Below, in pieces: positions 1-10,024 of a stretch of 64,000 nucleotides of DNA. Source of the DNA: Staphylococcus chromogenes. GTDB lineage: Bacteria; Bacillota; Bacilli; Staphylococcales; Staphylococcaceae. Location: contig NZ_CP118953.1 in the NCBI RefSeq assembly GCF_029024625.1, positions 1,488,001 through 1,552,000 of the forward strand, given 5' to 3'. The translations under genes were made by a program, and so were the position numbers. The first letter of the stretch is position 1. Each line of letters starts with the position of its first letter. The notes beneath the pieces are model-generated. The model was given only the letters and a program-made list of their open reading frames with translations, had not been told where the DNA came from and ran no database searches.

Positions 1-57
1 ACCTTTATGTTTTTGTAATAAGCTACTTAGTTCTCTCGTCTTAGATAATAAACCCAT
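1..57 (-). CDS. codY: GTP-sensing pleiotropic repressor CodY (N-terminal fragment)
   Basis: Only the first 19 codons are inside the window; the rest lies beyond position 1. The peptide starts MGLLSKTRELSSLLQKHKG, which matches the conserved start of staphylococcal CodY. A strong ribosome-binding site (AAAGGAGAAG) lies just upstream, in the gap after hslU. CodY senses branched-chain amino acids and GTP and represses nutrient-limitation and virulence genes in low-GC Gram-positives (family knowledge). It is the last gene of the xerC-hslV-hslU-codY cluster, the same order as in S. aureus and B. subtilis. Confidence 0.93.
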   Translation of the reverse strand, partial: MGLLSKTRELSSLLQKHKG

Positions 58-71
58 GTCACTTCTCCTTT

Positions 72-1481
72 TTATAAAATGAATTCACTTAAATCTTTAT
101 TCGTTGAAATCGTTTTTAGTTTTTCATCAACATATTGTGGTGTGATATCCACATGTGCATTTGGCATATTCGGTGCCTCAAATGATAAATCTTCTAACAT
201 TTTTTCTAAAATAGTGTGTAATCGTCTTGCACCAATGTTATCTGTTTCTTGATTAACATGAAAAGCCATTTCTGCCAAACGTTCAATCGCTTCATCTGTG
301 AAATTCACAGTGACTTCTTCTGTTTCAAGCAACATTTCATATTGTTTGATTAAAGAAAGTTTAGGTTCTTTCAAAATTTTAATGAAATCTTCAACTGTAA
401 GACTTTCAAGTTCGACACGAATTGGGAATCGACCCTGAAGTTCAGGAATTAAATCACTCGGTTTCGAAACATGAAAAGCACCTGCTCCGATAAATAACAT
501 ATGTTCAGTACTAACCGTACCATATTTCGTGCGAATCATGCTACCTTCAAGAATAGGCAAGATATCACGTTGAACCCCTTGTCTTGAAACATCTTGACCG
601 CCACTATTTTGACTGTTTGTGGCTACTTTATCGATTTCATCAATGAATATTATTCCCATTTGTTCAGCAAGTTCAAGTGCTTCTTGATTCGCTGTTTCGT
701 GATCAATCATTTCTTCAGCATATTCGTCTATTAAAATTTTACGTGCTGTTTTCACTGGAACTTCTTTTTCTACTTTTTTCTTAGGCATTAATTGATTCAT
801 CATTTCTTGCATTTGTTCATTTTGCTGATTCCCTAGCATGCCCAAAGCGCCTGGATCTTGTTCAACTTTGATGCGCACTTTTTCATTTTCAAGCTGACCT
901 TTTTGTAGTTGTTCTTTAATATCAGAACGTTTCGTTTTAATTTCTTCTGTTGGCGGTTCTTCCTCTTCATCTTGTTGTTGGCCAAAATTAGGAATGGCCC
1001 CTCCAAAAAGAGATTCTAAAGGATTACTACTTGATTGATTTGCTTTTTTCTTAATGCTTGGAACTAACAATTTCACTAAGCGTTCGTTCGCTTTTCTTGT
1101 CGCTTCCTCTTTAACTGCACTTTTCTTTTCTTCTTTCACAAGACGCACCGCAACATCAACTAAATCACGAACCATACTTTCAACATCGCGACCCACATAA
1201 CCCACTTCAGTAAATTTCGTAGCTTCAACTTTAATGAAAGGTGCCCCCACGATTTTTGCCATTCTACGGGCGATTTCTGTTTTACCCACTCCGGTAGGGC
1301 CCATCATTAAAATATTTTTAGGTGCAATTTCTTGTTTAACTTCGTCCGCTAAAAGACTTCGACGATAGCGATTTCTTAAAGCGATCGCCACTTTTTTCTT
1401 CGCTTCGTCTTGCCCGATAATAAATTCGTTTAATTTCGTCACAATTTCTTTTGGGGTATACTTAATGGCATTTTGATCCAT
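72..1481 (-). CDS. hslU: ATP-dependent protease ATPase subunit HslU (ClpY)
   Basis: AAA+ unfoldase that forms hexamers and feeds substrates to the HslV peptidase in the cytoplasm. The chosen ATG gives 469 aa beginning [14 protein letters not shown] and is preceded by CGGAGG at good spacing; an upstream in-frame ATG would run into hslV and lacks family support. Walker A GPTGVGKT is at residues 61-68, Walker B IIFIDEID near 270, and the arginine-finger segment [11 protein letters not shown] follows. The insertion (I) domain, rich in Gln, Glu and Lys, lies between the two Walker motifs. The C-terminus EFIL fits the tail that docks into HslV. The gene starts 16 nt after hslV stops and ends 14 nt before codY starts, so it is almost certainly cotranscribed with both. 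Confidence 0.96.
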   Translation of the reverse strand: MDQNAIKYTPKEIVTKLNEFIIGQDEAKKKVAIALRNRYRRSLLADEVKQEIAPKNILMMGPTGVGKTEIARRMAKIVGAPFIKVEATKFTEVGYVGRDVESMVRDLVDVAVRLVKEEKKSAVKEEATRKANERLVKLLVPSIKKKANQSSSNPLESLFGGAIPNFGQQQDEEEEPPTEEIKTKRSDIKEQLQKGQLENEKVRIKVEQDPGALGMLGNQQNEQMQEMMNQLMPKKKVEKEVPVKTARKILIDEYAEEMIDHETANQEALELAEQMGIIFIDEIDKVATNSQNSGGQDVSRQGVQRDILPILEGSMIRTKYGTVSTEHMLFIGAGAFHVSKPSDLIPELQGRFPIRVELESLTVEDFIKILKEPKLSLIKQYEMLLETEEVTVNFTDEAIERLAEMAFHVNQETDNIGARRLHTILEKMLEDLSFEAPNMPNAHVDITPQYVDEKLKTISTNKDLSEFIL

Positions 1482-1497
1482 AAATTTTGAACCTCCG

Positions 1498-2040
1498 TTA
1501 TAATTCTTCGACCGTAATATGGTCATTAGTAAACACACAAATATCAGCGGCGACTTTTAAACTTTCGTAAGCCATTTCTTTAGCTGATAAATGCGTGGCA
1601 TGTCGTTTTAATGCACGTCCAGCGCTCAATGCGTAATTGCCGCCTGAACCAATTGCAATTAAGTCATCATCTGGGGCGATAACTTCACCTGTCCCACTGA
1701 CCACTAAAATATGATCTTTATCCATAACAATTAACATAGCTTCAAGTTGACGTAATTGTTTATCACCGCGCCATTCTTTAGCGAGCTCAACCGCTGCACG
1801 TTCTAGGTTGCCACTATATTGTTGCAATTTCCCTTCGAACTTTTCAAATAATGTGAATGCATCAGCAACACTCCCAGCAAAACCTGCAATGACACGACCT
1901 TGATATAACCGTCTTACTTTTTTAGCAGTTTGCTTCATAATGACTTGTTCGCCGAGCGTCACTTGGCCATCGCCAGCCATCGCGGCACTTCCATTATGTC
2001 TCACTGCATAAATTGTTGTCGCATGAATTGATGAACTCAT
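1498..2040 (-). CDS. hslV: ATP-dependent protease peptidase subunit HslV (ClpQ)
   Basis: Proteasome-like N-terminal nucleophile peptidase that assembles with HslU. The protein is 180 aa and begins [17 protein letters not shown]. The family uses an N-terminal Thr exposed by processing; here a TT pair at residues 8-9 follows a seven-residue leader, as in S. aureus HslV, so a short propeptide must be removed or tolerated. The conserved blocks [10 protein letters not shown] and [15 protein letters not shown] are present. The gene starts 5 nt after the xerC stop codon, within the xerC-hslV-hslU-codY operon. Confidence 0.96.
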   Translation of the reverse strand: MSSSIHATTIYAVRHNGSAAMAGDGQVTLGEQVIMKQTAKKVRRLYQGRVIAGFAGSVADAFTLFEKFEGKLQQYSGNLERAAVELAKEWRGDKQLRQLEAMLIVMDKDHILVVSGTGEVIAPDDDLIAIGSGGNYALSAGRALKRHATHLSAKEMAYESLKVAADICVFTNDHITVEEL

Positions 2041-2045
2041 AAAAA

Positions 2046-2936
2046 CTACTCTCCTTTTCTAGCACGAGGATGTGCATTTAAGTAAACACTTCGTAAACGT
2101 TGATTTGACACATGTGTATAACGACTTGTTGTTGATAAATTAACATGCCCTAGTAAACTTTGAACGGTCCTCAAATCTGCGCCTGCATCTAGCATATGTG
2201 TTGCAAACGTATGTCGCAATTTATGAGGATGTATAGATGAAACTCCCGCAGTCCGTTTAACGATTTCATTCAAAATATAACGGACGCCACGAGCTGTCAC
2301 AGGTTCACCCTTTAAGTTCACTATTAATTTACCATGTGTGGCGTTCTGTATAGGTTGAAAGTGGTTAAGATAGTCTTCGATACTTTGCTTGCAAAACTCT
2401 CCAAAAGGGACGATACGTTCTTTACTACCTTTCCCCATCACTTTTAACACACACATATTCAAATCTACATCCGAAATATTTAAATCAACTAATTCTGATA
2501 CACGGATACCTGTCGCATATAAAATCTCAAGTATCACGCGATCGCGTCTCCCTTTTTTCGGATCTTCCTGTACCGTTTTAAATAATGCTTCCATTTCTTC
2601 AGAATAAAAAAATGTAGGTAAATACGTTTCTTTTTTCGGATGCACGAGCTGAACGAAAGGATTTACAATCGTATCATCTTGGGTCATCCAAAAATGATAA
2701 AACGTACGCAGCGTTGAAATTTTCCGCGAAACCGTTGTTCTTTGTAACCCTTGGTTATAAAGCATTGCAAGATAGTTTCTCGCATCTCTATATTCAAATT
2801 CTCGTAATGATAATTGTTCTTGTTGTAAAAATTGGTTGAACTGAATTAAATCATCTTCATAAGCTTTTAATGTATGTTCTGAAAAAAAACGTTCTCGCTT
2901 TAACATAAGTAAAAACAGGCGTTGGATATGTTCCAA
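2046..2936 (-). CDS. xerC: tyrosine recombinase XerC
   Basis: Site-specific recombinase that acts with XerD at dif to resolve chromosome dimers. I place the start at a TTG (296 aa, [12 protein letters not shown]...), which aligns with the usual MNHIQ start and has a GGAGGGG ribosome-binding site ten bases upstream; the longer reading to 2990 adds 18 residues with no family support. An N-terminal SAM-like core-binding domain (about 1-90) precedes the catalytic domain, where [23 protein letters not shown] and SRYTH supply the Arg, His-X-X-Arg, His and nucleophilic Tyr residues. It is the first gene of the xerC-hslV-hslU-codY cluster. Its ribosome-binding site can be sequestered in a hairpin, described separately. 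Confidence 0.94.
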   Translation of the reverse strand: MEHIQRLFLLMLKRERFFSEHTLKAYEDDLIQFNQFLQQEQLSLREFEYRDARNYLAMLYNQGLQRTTVSRKISTLRTFYHFWMTQDDTIVNPFVQLVHPKKETYLPTFFYSEEMEALFKTVQEDPKKGRRDRVILEILYATGIRVSELVDLNISDVDLNMCVLKVMGKGSKERIVPFGEFCKQSIEDYLNHFQPIQNATHGKLIVNLKGEPVTARGVRYILNEIVKRTAGVSSIHPHKLRHTFATHMLDAGADLRTVQSLLGHVNLSTTSRYTHVSNQRLRSVYLNAHPRARKGE

Positions 2937-2945
2937 AGTAAAAAC

Positions 2946-2982
2946 CCCTCCATCATTAGCATTGTAGCATAATGATGAAGGG
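2946..2982 (-). promoter_or_regulatory. hairpin enclosing the xerC ribosome-binding site
   Basis: On the minus strand the arms are CCCTTCATCATTATGC and GCTAATGATGGAGGG around the loop TACAAT. They pair over about 15 bp with one bulged T and one G-T wobble, and the 3' arm contains the GGAGGG Shine-Dalgarno of xerC. The same stretch contains TGCTACAAT, which could be an extended -10 element; if transcription starts from it, the hairpin would not be in the mRNA. Structure is seen in the sequence, function is inferred. Confidence 0.5.
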
Positions 2983-2992
2983 AACTGCATAG

Positions 2993-2998
2993 ATTATA
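2993..2998 (-). promoter_or_regulatory. candidate -10 element for xerC operon
   Basis: TATAAT on the minus strand about 57 nt upstream of the TTG start of xerC. The -35 region (TAGATT at 17 bp) is a poor match. If used, the transcript would begin upstream of the hairpin that covers the ribosome-binding site. Confidence 0.3.
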
Positions 2999-3057
2999 CT
3001 GTGAATTTTCGTAGTAATCTAAATTTTGCTTATTTTGCCAATTTATTTTTTTATCTT

Positions 3058-4362
3058 TTATAATGTCTTTTTAAAATAATCTAAATACGTTAATGCACGG
3101 TTGGCTAATTTTTCGTAACGCTCTTTTTTATCTTTGATGCGTTCGTCAAGCGCGGGCACTAAACCAAAATTGGCATTCATCGGTTGGAAATTCTTATTAT
3201 TATTCGCATGAGAAATATAATAGGCCATACTTCCTAGCATCGTCTCACGAGGGAAAATCGCATCCTCTTTATCCAGTAAGCGGTGTGCGAGGTTAATTCC
3301 TGCAATCATACCACTGGCTGCACTTTCAACGTAACCTTCTACCCCCGTCATTTGACCTGCAAAAAAGAGATTTGGTTTATTTTTAAACTCATACGTTTCT
3401 GATAATACTTCTGGAGAATTGATGAAAGTGTTTCTATGCATGACACCGTAGCGCACAATCTCTACATTTTCAAGTCCTGGAATTAATTGAATGACTTCTT
3501 TTTGGGCTCCCCATTTGAGACGCGTTTGAAAGCCAACAATATTATATAACGTTCCAGCTGCGTCATCTTGTCTAAGTTGCACGACAGCATAAGGACGTTT
3601 TCCAGTTTTAGGATCTTCAAGACCGACGGGTTTCATCGGGCCAAACAATAAAGTTTTGGGTCCACGGCTTGCCATGACTTCAAAAGGCATACATCCTTCA
3701 AAATATTTCTCTTTTTCAAAGTCTTTGCCGGGTGCTACTTCAGCTGCCATCGCCGCTTCATAAAAGCGATTAAATTCCTCTTCTGTCATCGGACAGTTTA
3801 GGTAAGCGGCTTCCCCTTTATTATATCTTGATTTTAAATAGACTTTATCCATATCAATTGAATCTTTTTCAATGATAGGAGCTGCTGCATCATAAAAATA
3901 CAGTTGATCTTCACCTGTTAAAGCAACGATTTTTTCTGCTAATGGCTCTGTTGTTAACGGACCCGTCGCAATAATCGTAGGGCCATCAGGAATGTCTGTA
4001 ATTTCTTCATTTTTCACTGTAATATTAGGATGATTTTTGATTGTATCAGTCACATAATCCGAAAAATCATGACGATCTACGGCTAATGCCCCTCCTGCCG
4101 GTACACGTGCGTTATCAGCAGCAGCAATAATTAACGAATCAAGGCGGCGCATCTCTTCTTTTAAAACACCCACTGCATTCGTTAATGCATTCCCTCTTAA
4201 TGAATTTGAACAAACAAGCTCAGCAAATTTATCTGTATGATGTGCTGGTGTTTGTTTGACAGGTCGCATTTCGTATAAATTAACAGCAATACCTCTTTCC
4301 GCTAATTGAAAAGCTGCTTCTGAACCCGCTAAACCTGCCCCGATGACATTCACTGTCGTCAT
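3058..4362 (-). CDS. trmFO: methylenetetrahydrofolate--tRNA-(uracil-5-)-methyltransferase TrmFO
   Basis: Flavoprotein that makes m5U54 in the T-loop of tRNA, using 5,10-methylene-THF as carbon donor and FADH2 as reductant; it replaces the SAM-dependent TrmA in many Gram-positives. The 434-aa protein opens with the FAD-binding dinucleotide fold [15 protein letters not shown]. The segment [15 protein letters not shown] contains a conserved family Cys. [16 protein letters not shown] near the C-terminus is the second FAD-contacting block. The length matches the family (about 435 aa). AAGGAGG lies before the ATG. It starts 12 nt after topA stops, so the two are probably cotranscribed. Confidence 0.96.
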   Translation of the reverse strand: MTTVNVIGAGLAGSEAAFQLAERGIAVNLYEMRPVKQTPAHHTDKFAELVCSNSLRGNALTNAVGVLKEEMRRLDSLIIAAADNARVPAGGALAVDRHDFSDYVTDTIKNHPNITVKNEEITDIPDGPTIIATGPLTTEPLAEKIVALTGEDQLYFYDAAAPIIEKDSIDMDKVYLKSRYNKGEAAYLNCPMTEEEFNRFYEAAMAAEVAPGKDFEKEKYFEGCMPFEVMASRGPKTLLFGPMKPVGLEDPKTGKRPYAVVQLRQDDAAGTLYNIVGFQTRLKWGAQKEVIQLIPGLENVEIVRYGVMHRNTFINSPEVLSETYEFKNKPNLFFAGQMTGVEGYVESAASGMIAGINLAHRLLDKEDAIFPRETMLGSMAYYISHANNNKNFQPMNANFGLVPALDERIKDKKERYEKLANRALTYLDYFKKTL

Positions 4363-4374
4363 ACGATTTCCTCC

Positions 4375-6444
4375 TTATTTTTGTACTTCTTCTTTATAAT
4401 CACAGTTAGAGCAAACGACTTGCGAACTGCGTCCTTTTTTCGACTCTACTAAATAATGATTACATTTTGGACAATCTCGTCCTACGGGTTTATCCCACGT
4501 CACAAATTCACATTCAGGATAGCGACTACAACCATAGAAAATTCGATTTTTCTTTGATTTACGTTCGACGACGTCGCCTTCCTTACATGTAGGACATTTT
4601 ACTCCTATAGGTTTCACGATAGCTTTAGTATTTCGGCAGTCCGGAAAGTTCGAACATGCCATAAACTTTCCATATCGACCCATTTTGATGACCATTGGAC
4701 TACCACATTTTTCACAATCTTCGCCTGCAGGTTCATCTTTAATTTCGATTTTTTCCATTTCAGATTCAGCGCGCTCAACATCTTGTTTAAAACTGTTATA
4801 AAAGTCACTGACTACTTTTTTCCATGCAATGTCTCCATCTGCTATTTTATCGAGCAGTGTTTCCATGTTCACAGTAAAATCAACATCAATGATTTCAGGG
4901 AAATAATCTTTTACCTGTTCATGAACGATTTCACCGAGTTCAGTCGGAACAAAGCGCTTACTTTCATTTTTAACATAATTTCTCTTTTGAATTGTATCAA
5001 TCGTTGGCGCATAAGTTGATGGACGACCAATTTTTAATTCTTCAAGTGTTTTAACAAGACGAGCTTCAGTGTATCGAGGTGGCGGTTGGGTAAAATGCTG
5101 CGCCGGATCAATTTTAGTTGCGAGCGCTGTATCGCCTACTTTTAATTCAGGTAAACGATTTTCTTTTTCTTTATCTTTATCGTCATTTGCTTCGACGTAA
5201 AGCGTCATAAAGCCTTTAAATTTAATTGTTTGTCCATTAGCTCTAAATTTAACATCATTTTGCGTTAAATCAACTGCAACCGTGTCTAATATTGCGGGTG
5301 CCATTTGGCTTGCAACAAAGCGTTCCCAAATTAGCTTGTACAAGCGATACTGATCACGTGTTAAAAATGCTTTCATCTCAGATGGCGTACGTAAAGTACT
5401 AGTTGGACGAATCGCTTCGTGCGCATCTTGGTCACCTTGTTTTCCTTTCGACACAGCTTTCGTTAAATAAGCTTCCCCATATTCAGATTGAATATATTTT
5501 TTAGCTTCAGCTTGCGCATCTTTAGAAATACGAGTAGAGTCGGTACGCATATAGGTGATTAATCCTACAGTTCCTTTACGTTTTAAATCGATACCTTCAT
5601 ATAATTGTTGCGCAACCATCATCGTTTTACGGGCTTTAAAATTTAGTTTGCGCGCGGCTTCTTGTTGTAATGTAGAAGTGGTAAACGGATTTGCCGGGCG
5701 ACGAGTTTTTTCTTTTTTCGTCACGTTGGATACTTCAAATTCGTTACCATCCAACGCTTTAGTGATGATGTCGACATCATCTTTCGTCGATAACTTAAAT
5801 GGTTTCCCTTTATAATGAAGAAACTTGGCTGTGAATTTCGATTTTTTGTGTCGGAATTCTCCTTCAATAGACCAATATTCCTCAGGTTTAAAGTTACGAA
5901 TTTCATTTTCACGGTCAATGACTAATCTAAGTGCCACAGATTGTACACGGCCTGCCGATAAGCCTTTTTTAACTTTCTTCCATAATACCGGTGAAATATT
6001 ATATCCTACAAGACGATCTAATACACGTCGTGCTTGTTGGGCATCAACAAGATTCATTTCGATTTCTCTTGGATGTTTAAAACTTTCTTTAACTGCGTCT
6101 TTAGTGATTTCGTTAAATACGACACGATTTTCTTTACTATCCTCTAATTCCAATATATGTGCTAAATGCCATGCAATTGCTTCACCTTCACGGTCGGGGT
6201 CACTAGCTAGAAAAACTTTTTTCGCCTTTTTAGCATATCTTTTTAAGTCTTTAACGACTGGTCCTTTACCGCGTATTGTAATATATTTAGGATCATAGTC
6301 ATGTTCAACATCAACACCCATTTGACTTCTTGGTAAGTCTCGTACGTGCCCCATGGATGCGATTACTTTGTATTTTTTTCCTAAATATTTTTCTATCGTT
6401 TTAGCTTTTGCAGGCGATTCAACAATGACAAGATTATCTGCCAA
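4375..6444 (-). CDS. topA: DNA topoisomerase I (type IA)
   Basis: Relaxes negatively supercoiled DNA through a transient 5'-phosphotyrosine. I use a TTG start (689 aa, [20 protein letters not shown] after the initiator), because a run of Gs (AAGGGGGGAA) stands about 5 nt before it and S. aureus TopA starts at the same residue; the ATG at 6522 would add 26 residues with no family support. Toprim motifs are [17 protein letters not shown] and [14 protein letters not shown]. The catalytic Tyr lies in [12 protein letters not shown]. Three C-terminal zinc-ribbon repeats with paired cysteines (CEKC..CSNFPDC, CPTC..CSRYPEC, CPKC..CSNC) follow. Next to dprA upstream and trmFO downstream, the usual staphylococcal order. 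Confidence 0.96.
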   Translation of the reverse strand: MADNLVIVESPAKAKTIEKYLGKKYKVIASMGHVRDLPRSQMGVDVEHDYDPKYITIRGKGPVVKDLKRYAKKAKKVFLASDPDREGEAIAWHLAHILELEDSKENRVVFNEITKDAVKESFKHPREIEMNLVDAQQARRVLDRLVGYNISPVLWKKVKKGLSAGRVQSVALRLVIDRENEIRNFKPEEYWSIEGEFRHKKSKFTAKFLHYKGKPFKLSTKDDVDIITKALDGNEFEVSNVTKKEKTRRPANPFTTSTLQQEAARKLNFKARKTMMVAQQLYEGIDLKRKGTVGLITYMRTDSTRISKDAQAEAKKYIQSEYGEAYLTKAVSKGKQGDQDAHEAIRPTSTLRTPSEMKAFLTRDQYRLYKLIWERFVASQMAPAILDTVAVDLTQNDVKFRANGQTIKFKGFMTLYVEANDDKDKEKENRLPELKVGDTALATKIDPAQHFTQPPPRYTEARLVKTLEELKIGRPSTYAPTIDTIQKRNYVKNESKRFVPTELGEIVHEQVKDYFPEIIDVDFTVNMETLLDKIADGDIAWKKVVSDFYNSFKQDVERAESEMEKIEIKDEPAGEDCEKCGSPMVIKMGRYGKFMACSNFPDCRNTKAIVKPIGVKCPTCKEGDVVERKSKKNRIFYGCSRYPECEFVTWDKPVGRDCPKCNHYLVESKKGRSSQVVCSNCDYKEEVQK

Positions 6445-6539
6445 AGCAGTTCCCCCCTTGCTTTTTCTGTTTACAAAGATAAATGATAAACGGTAATTTT
6501 TATATTTGTCAATCTTTTGCATTTATTTAATAACAAGGT

Positions 6540-7424
6540 TCACTGAATTGACGTATTCATATCTTTTAAAATATCCTCCGCAGAAAGTACGATTTCGGCA
6601 CCTTCCTTTACACGCAATAAATTTCCTTTTGTATTGGGGTTAAACATATCTCCAGGTAAAACATAAACATTACGATTTTGTTCTAACGCTTGATCTAATG
6701 TTATTAATGCACCGCTTCTTTCTTTCGCCTCTGTGACGAGCACTCCTTTACTTAAGCCACTTATGATACGATTGCGTTCAGGAAATCTAAATTTTGCTGG
6801 AGCAGTGGTTGGTGGATATTCGCTGATACTTAAACCCCCTGCATATTTATCAATATGTGTTCTTAGGGTTTGAGTATGTTTAGGATAATGGTGAAAATGA
6901 CCAAAGCCCAATACAGCTATTGTAGGGATGTTGTTACACAATGCATAATGATGGGCTAATGCATCAGTTCCTTTTGCCAAACCAGACACAATAACGATAG
7001 GCTGATGCTTCATCTGATGTAATAAATACTCAACTGCCCGTTCACCATAAGCTGTAAAATCTCTTGCGCCTACAACTGCTAAGGGATAATAACACGCATC
7101 ATTAAATAAATTTAAATTCCCCTTACAATAGAGTAATAACGGTGGATGATATATTTCTTTTAATAATGAAGGAAATCGTGCATCAATGATTGGGAGGGGT
7201 ACAATACGATGCGCCTCTAATTGAGACTGGATGATATCAATGTCTAAGGATTGGAAAGCTAAAAATTTTTTGTAAAAATGAGACTTCTGATGGATTAGAG
7301 GATGATTTTTTAAAATAGGTGTGATTTCAAATTGTAAAGATTTCACAGGAGATGTAAATAGTTGATAGATTTGATTTGTCGTAAAACCAGCATAATGCAT
7401 TTTCAATGAATTTTTTAGATACAA
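6540..7424 (-). CDS. dprA: DNA processing protein DprA (Smf)
   Basis: Binds single-stranded DNA and loads RecA during natural transformation. The Rossmann-like core is visible as GARDFTAYGERAVEYLL, SGLAKGTDALAHHYAL, FPERNRIISGLSKGVLVTEA and LPGDMFNPNTKGNL. A short N-terminal helical region precedes it; the C-terminal DML1-type winged helix of some homologues is absent, and the protein ends soon after the core. Start choice: the TTG at 7424 (294 aa) has GAGGTGA about 5 nt upstream; a GTG at 7433 is in frame but would place that same GAGGTGA on the start codon itself. The gene lies 95 nt upstream of topA. Confidence 0.88.
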   Translation of the reverse strand: MYLKNSLKMHYAGFTTNQIYQLFTSPVKSLQFEITPILKNHPLIHQKSHFYKKFLAFQSLDIDIIQSQLEAHRIVPLPIIDARFPSLLKEIYHPPLLLYCKGNLNLFNDACYYPLAVVGARDFTAYGERAVEYLLHQMKHQPIVIVSGLAKGTDALAHHYALCNNIPTIAVLGFGHFHHYPKHTQTLRTHIDKYAGGLSISEYPPTTAPAKFRFPERNRIISGLSKGVLVTEAKERSGALITLDQALEQNRNVYVLPGDMFNPNTKGNLLRVKEGAEIVLSAEDILKDMNTSIQ

Positions 7425-7662
7425 TGACGTCACCTCAACCCTAGTCTACCGCATCCTTCTCGTTTTGTTTGTGTCTAAAATAAGTATTATATTTGCACAT
7501 TAAAAATATTTATTTTTTCAATGTGATGACCGAGGTATCGTTTTTATAAAAGGCTTGGCCTTAATTTGGAAATCACTACAAAACTATTATAATTAGGAAT
7601 CTCTAGGGATTACTCACTGACATAAATACATTTAATTAAAAGATGATGAAAGACTAAAAAGA

Positions 7663-7688
7663 GAGTGGGACATTGACATGCCCCACTC
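7663..7688 (-). terminator. terminator downstream of sucCD
   Basis: Minus-strand hairpin GAGTGGGG...CCCACTC followed by TCTTTTTAG, starting 17 nt after the sucD stop codon. The GAGTGGGAC.../...CCCACTC core resembles a terminator-like repeat found in many copies in staphylococcal genomes (from memory). Confidence 0.8.
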
Positions 7689-7704
7689 CAATTATCATCA
7701 CAAA

Positions 7705-8613
7705 TTATTTTTTTACAGTTAATAATTGTTCGTAAATGCCTGCATCTTTAGCAGCTTGAATTAATGTTGAACCAATTTCTGATGGTGTGTCTGCTGTTTT
7801 AACACCACAAGCATTGAGTGTTTTGATTTTTTCATCAGCAGTACCTTTACCACCTGAAATAATCGCTCCAGCATGGCCCATACGTTTTCCTGGAGGGGCT
7901 GTTTGACCTCCAATGAACCCTACAACTGGTTTTTTCATGTTCGCTTTAATCCACTCTGCTGCTTCTTCTTCAGCAGTACCACCAATTTCACCAATCATGA
8001 CAACTGCGTGTGTATCTTCATCTTCATTGAACGCTTTTAATACGTCGATGAAGTTTGTACCATTAACTGGGTCACCGCCGATACCTACAGCTGTAGATTG
8101 ACCAATGCCCTCTTCAGTTAATTGATGTACTGCTTCGTATGTTAATGTACCTGAACGAGATACAACACCTACATGACCTTTTTTATGGATATACCCTGGC
8201 ATAATACCAATTTTTGTTTCATCAGAAGTGATGACACCTGGACAGTTTGGTCCAATTAATCGTGTCTTTTTGCCTTCTAAATAACGTTTCACTTTAACCA
8301 TATCAATAACAGGAATATGTTCTGTAATACAGATTGCTAAATCTAATTCTGCATCTGCACATTCTAAAATCGCATCAGCTGCAAATGGTGCTGGTACATA
8401 AATAACAGAGACATTCGCACCCGTTTCTTGTTTTGCTTCTTCAACAGTATTGTATACAGGTACACCTTCTACGACTTGTCCACCTTTACCTGGTGTCACA
8501 CCCGCAACGATTTGTGTCCCATATTCTAACATTTGTTTAGTATGGAAAAGGGCAGTTGACCCTGTAATACCTTGTACGATTACTTTTGTATTTTTATCAA
8601 CAAATACACTCAT
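7705..8613 (-). CDS. sucD: succinate--CoA ligase [ADP-forming] subunit alpha
   Basis: TCA cycle enzyme subunit: succinyl-CoA plus ADP and phosphate gives succinate, CoA and ATP. The 302-aa protein has the CoA-binding Rossmann domain ([17 protein letters not shown] near the N-terminus) and the ligase domain with the phosphohistidine segment [24 protein letters not shown] and RSGTLTYE are conserved family blocks. It follows sucC by 20 nt and is followed by a strong terminator, so sucC-sucD is a two-gene operon. Confidence 0.97.
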   Translation of the reverse strand: MSVFVDKNTKVIVQGITGSTALFHTKQMLEYGTQIVAGVTPGKGGQVVEGVPVYNTVEEAKQETGANVSVIYVPAPFAADAILECADAELDLAICITEHIPVIDMVKVKRYLEGKKTRLIGPNCPGVITSDETKIGIMPGYIHKKGHVGVVSRSGTLTYEAVHQLTEEGIGQSTAVGIGGDPVNGTNFIDVLKAFNEDEDTHAVVMIGEIGGTAEEEAAEWIKANMKKPVVGFIGGQTAPPGKRMGHAGAIISGGKGTADEKIKTLNACGVKTADTPSEIGSTLIQAAKDAGIYEQLLTVKK

Positions 8614-8633
8614 TTTGTTGTCCCATCCTTTCC

Positions 8634-9800
8634 TTACGCTTCATTCACAAGTTTAACAATTTTTTGTGCACCTTCAGCCATTGTTGTCGCTGGTACAATT
8701 GCTAAACCTGAATCTTTTAAGATTTTCTTACCAATTTCAACGTTTGTACCTTCAAGACGTACAACTAACGGCAATGTTAAATCTACTTCTTTGACAGCTG
8801 CTACAATACCTTCAGCAATGACGTCACAACGCATAATACCACCAAAGATATTTACAAAAATACCTTTAACGTTGCTATCACCTAAGATGATTTTAAAGGC
8901 TTCAGTTACTTTTTCTTTTGTAGCGCCGCCCCCTACGTCAAGGAAGTTTGCTGGGTTACCATTAAAATGGTTAATCGTATCCATCGTCGCCATCGCTAGT
9001 CCAGCTCCGTTAACCATACAACCAATGTTACCATCTAATGCAATATATGATAAATCATACTTAGATGCTTCGATTTCTTTTGGATCCTCTTCATCTAAAT
9101 CACGTAATTCTAAGACGTCTTTATGACGGAATAAAGCATTGTCATCAAAATTAATTTTAGAATCGAGTGCTAAAACATCCCCTTCACCTGTTAAAACAAG
9201 TGGATTGATTTCTACGATAGAACAATCCTTTTCAATGAACACATTGTATAAAGAAATTAAGAATTTAACAGCTTTGTTGATAGATTCTTTAGGGATATTA
9301 ATATTAAAAGCGATACGGCGTGCTTGATAAGGTGCTAAACCAACCACTGGATCAATCGTTTCTTTGAAGATTTTTTCTGGGTTTGTTGCCGCAACCTCTT
9401 CAATTTCAGTTCCACCTTCTTCAGATGCCATTAAAGTTACACGATCAGTTGCACGGTCGATCACGAAACCAACGTAATATTCTTTTTGAATATCTGCGCC
9501 TTCTTCAATATAGAGACGTTTAACTTCTTTACCTTCTGGCCCTGTTTGATGTGTCACTAACACTTTCCCTAATAATTCATTGGCGTATGTTTCAACTTCT
9601 GATAAAGACTTAGCAATTTTGACACCGCCAGCTTTACCGCGACCACCTGCGTGAATTTGTGCTTTAACAACATAAACATCACTGTCTAACTCTTTCGCTT
9701 TTTCCACAGCTTCTTTCGCTGAGAAAGCCACGCGCCCCTCTGGTACTGCTACGCCCATTGAGCGAAAAATTTCTTTTCCTTGATACTCATGGATATTCAT
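8634..9800 (-). CDS. sucC: succinate--CoA ligase [ADP-forming] subunit beta
   Basis: The ATP-grasp subunit of succinyl-CoA synthetase. The 388-aa protein begins [17 protein letters not shown]; the ATP-grasp domain includes [18 protein letters not shown], and the C-terminal flavodoxin-like domain carries [26 protein letters not shown] and VRLEGTNVE. The length equals the family norm. AGGAGGATGG precedes the ATG. Expression is driven by a near-consensus promoter containing a CcpA-like site (separate entries), which suggests glucose repression. Confidence 0.97.
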   Translation of the reverse strand: MNIHEYQGKEIFRSMGVAVPEGRVAFSAKEAVEKAKELDSDVYVVKAQIHAGGRGKAGGVKIAKSLSEVETYANELLGKVLVTHQTGPEGKEVKRLYIEEGADIQKEYYVGFVIDRATDRVTLMASEEGGTEIEEVAATNPEKIFKETIDPVVGLAPYQARRIAFNINIPKESINKAVKFLISLYNVFIEKDCSIVEINPLVLTGEGDVLALDSKINFDDNALFRHKDVLELRDLDEEDPKEIEASKYDLSYIALDGNIGCMVNGAGLAMATMDTINHFNGNPANFLDVGGGATKEKVTEAFKIILGDSNVKGIFVNIFGGIMRCDVIAEGIVAAVKEVDLTLPLVVRLEGTNVEIGKKILKDSGLAIVPATTMAEGAQKIVKLVNEA

Positions 9801-9839
9801 ACTCCATCCTCCTGTTTCTTAAGGTTAAGTTCACCTATA

Positions 9840-9868
9840 ATTATAGGAAATGTAAGCGCTATTGTAAA
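9840..9868 (-). promoter_or_regulatory. sucCD promoter
   Basis: Minus strand: -35 TTTACA (9868-9863), 17-bp spacer, -10 TATAAT (9845-9840). The predicted start of transcription near 9833 gives a short leader of about 33 nt. The -10 lies inside a perfect 14-bp palindrome, CCTATAATTATAGG (9834-9847). Confidence 0.8.
9851..9864. promoter_or_regulatory. candidate catabolite-responsive element (CcpA) in sucCD promoter
   Basis: TGTAAGCGCTATTG matches the consensus TGWAARCGYTWNCW at 12 of 14 positions, with a perfect left half. It occupies the spacer between -35 and -10, where bound CcpA would block RNA polymerase. The site is seen; regulation is inferred from known CcpA control of TCA-cycle genes in Firmicutes. 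Confidence 0.5.
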
Positions 9869-9962
9869 CAGATAGCGTCTTGTTTTTCCATTCGTTACAG
9901 TCATATGTAATTCATGATTACCATGACACTTCCTTATACATTCATAACCTGCATAACAAAAA

Positions 9963-9991
9963 TGTCGACAAAATCAAAGACTTTGTCGACA
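9963..9991 (-). terminator. terminator of the 89-aa protein gene
   Basis: Minus-strand hairpin TGTCGACAAA...TTTGTCGACA followed by TTTTTG, about 34 nt beyond the stop codon of the gene at 10025-10294. It separates that gene from the sucCD promoter. Confidence 0.8.
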
Positions 9992-10024
9992 AGTGAACAA
10001 ATGTTGAGACACACTTTTTAAACC

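Noticed and set aside
1482..1538. N-terminal extension of hslU to an upstream ATG
   Set aside because: The extension lies inside hslV, and the internal ATG has the better ribosome-binding site and family length.
5825..6298. 157-codon plus-strand reading frame inside topA
   Set aside because: It lies wholly antisense to topA, has no convincing ribosome-binding site, and its content (Ser/Arg rich) is typical of the reverse complement of a low-GC gene.
8572..9126. 184-codon plus-strand frame across sucD/sucC
   Set aside because: Antisense to two well-supported genes, crosses their junction, no family similarity.
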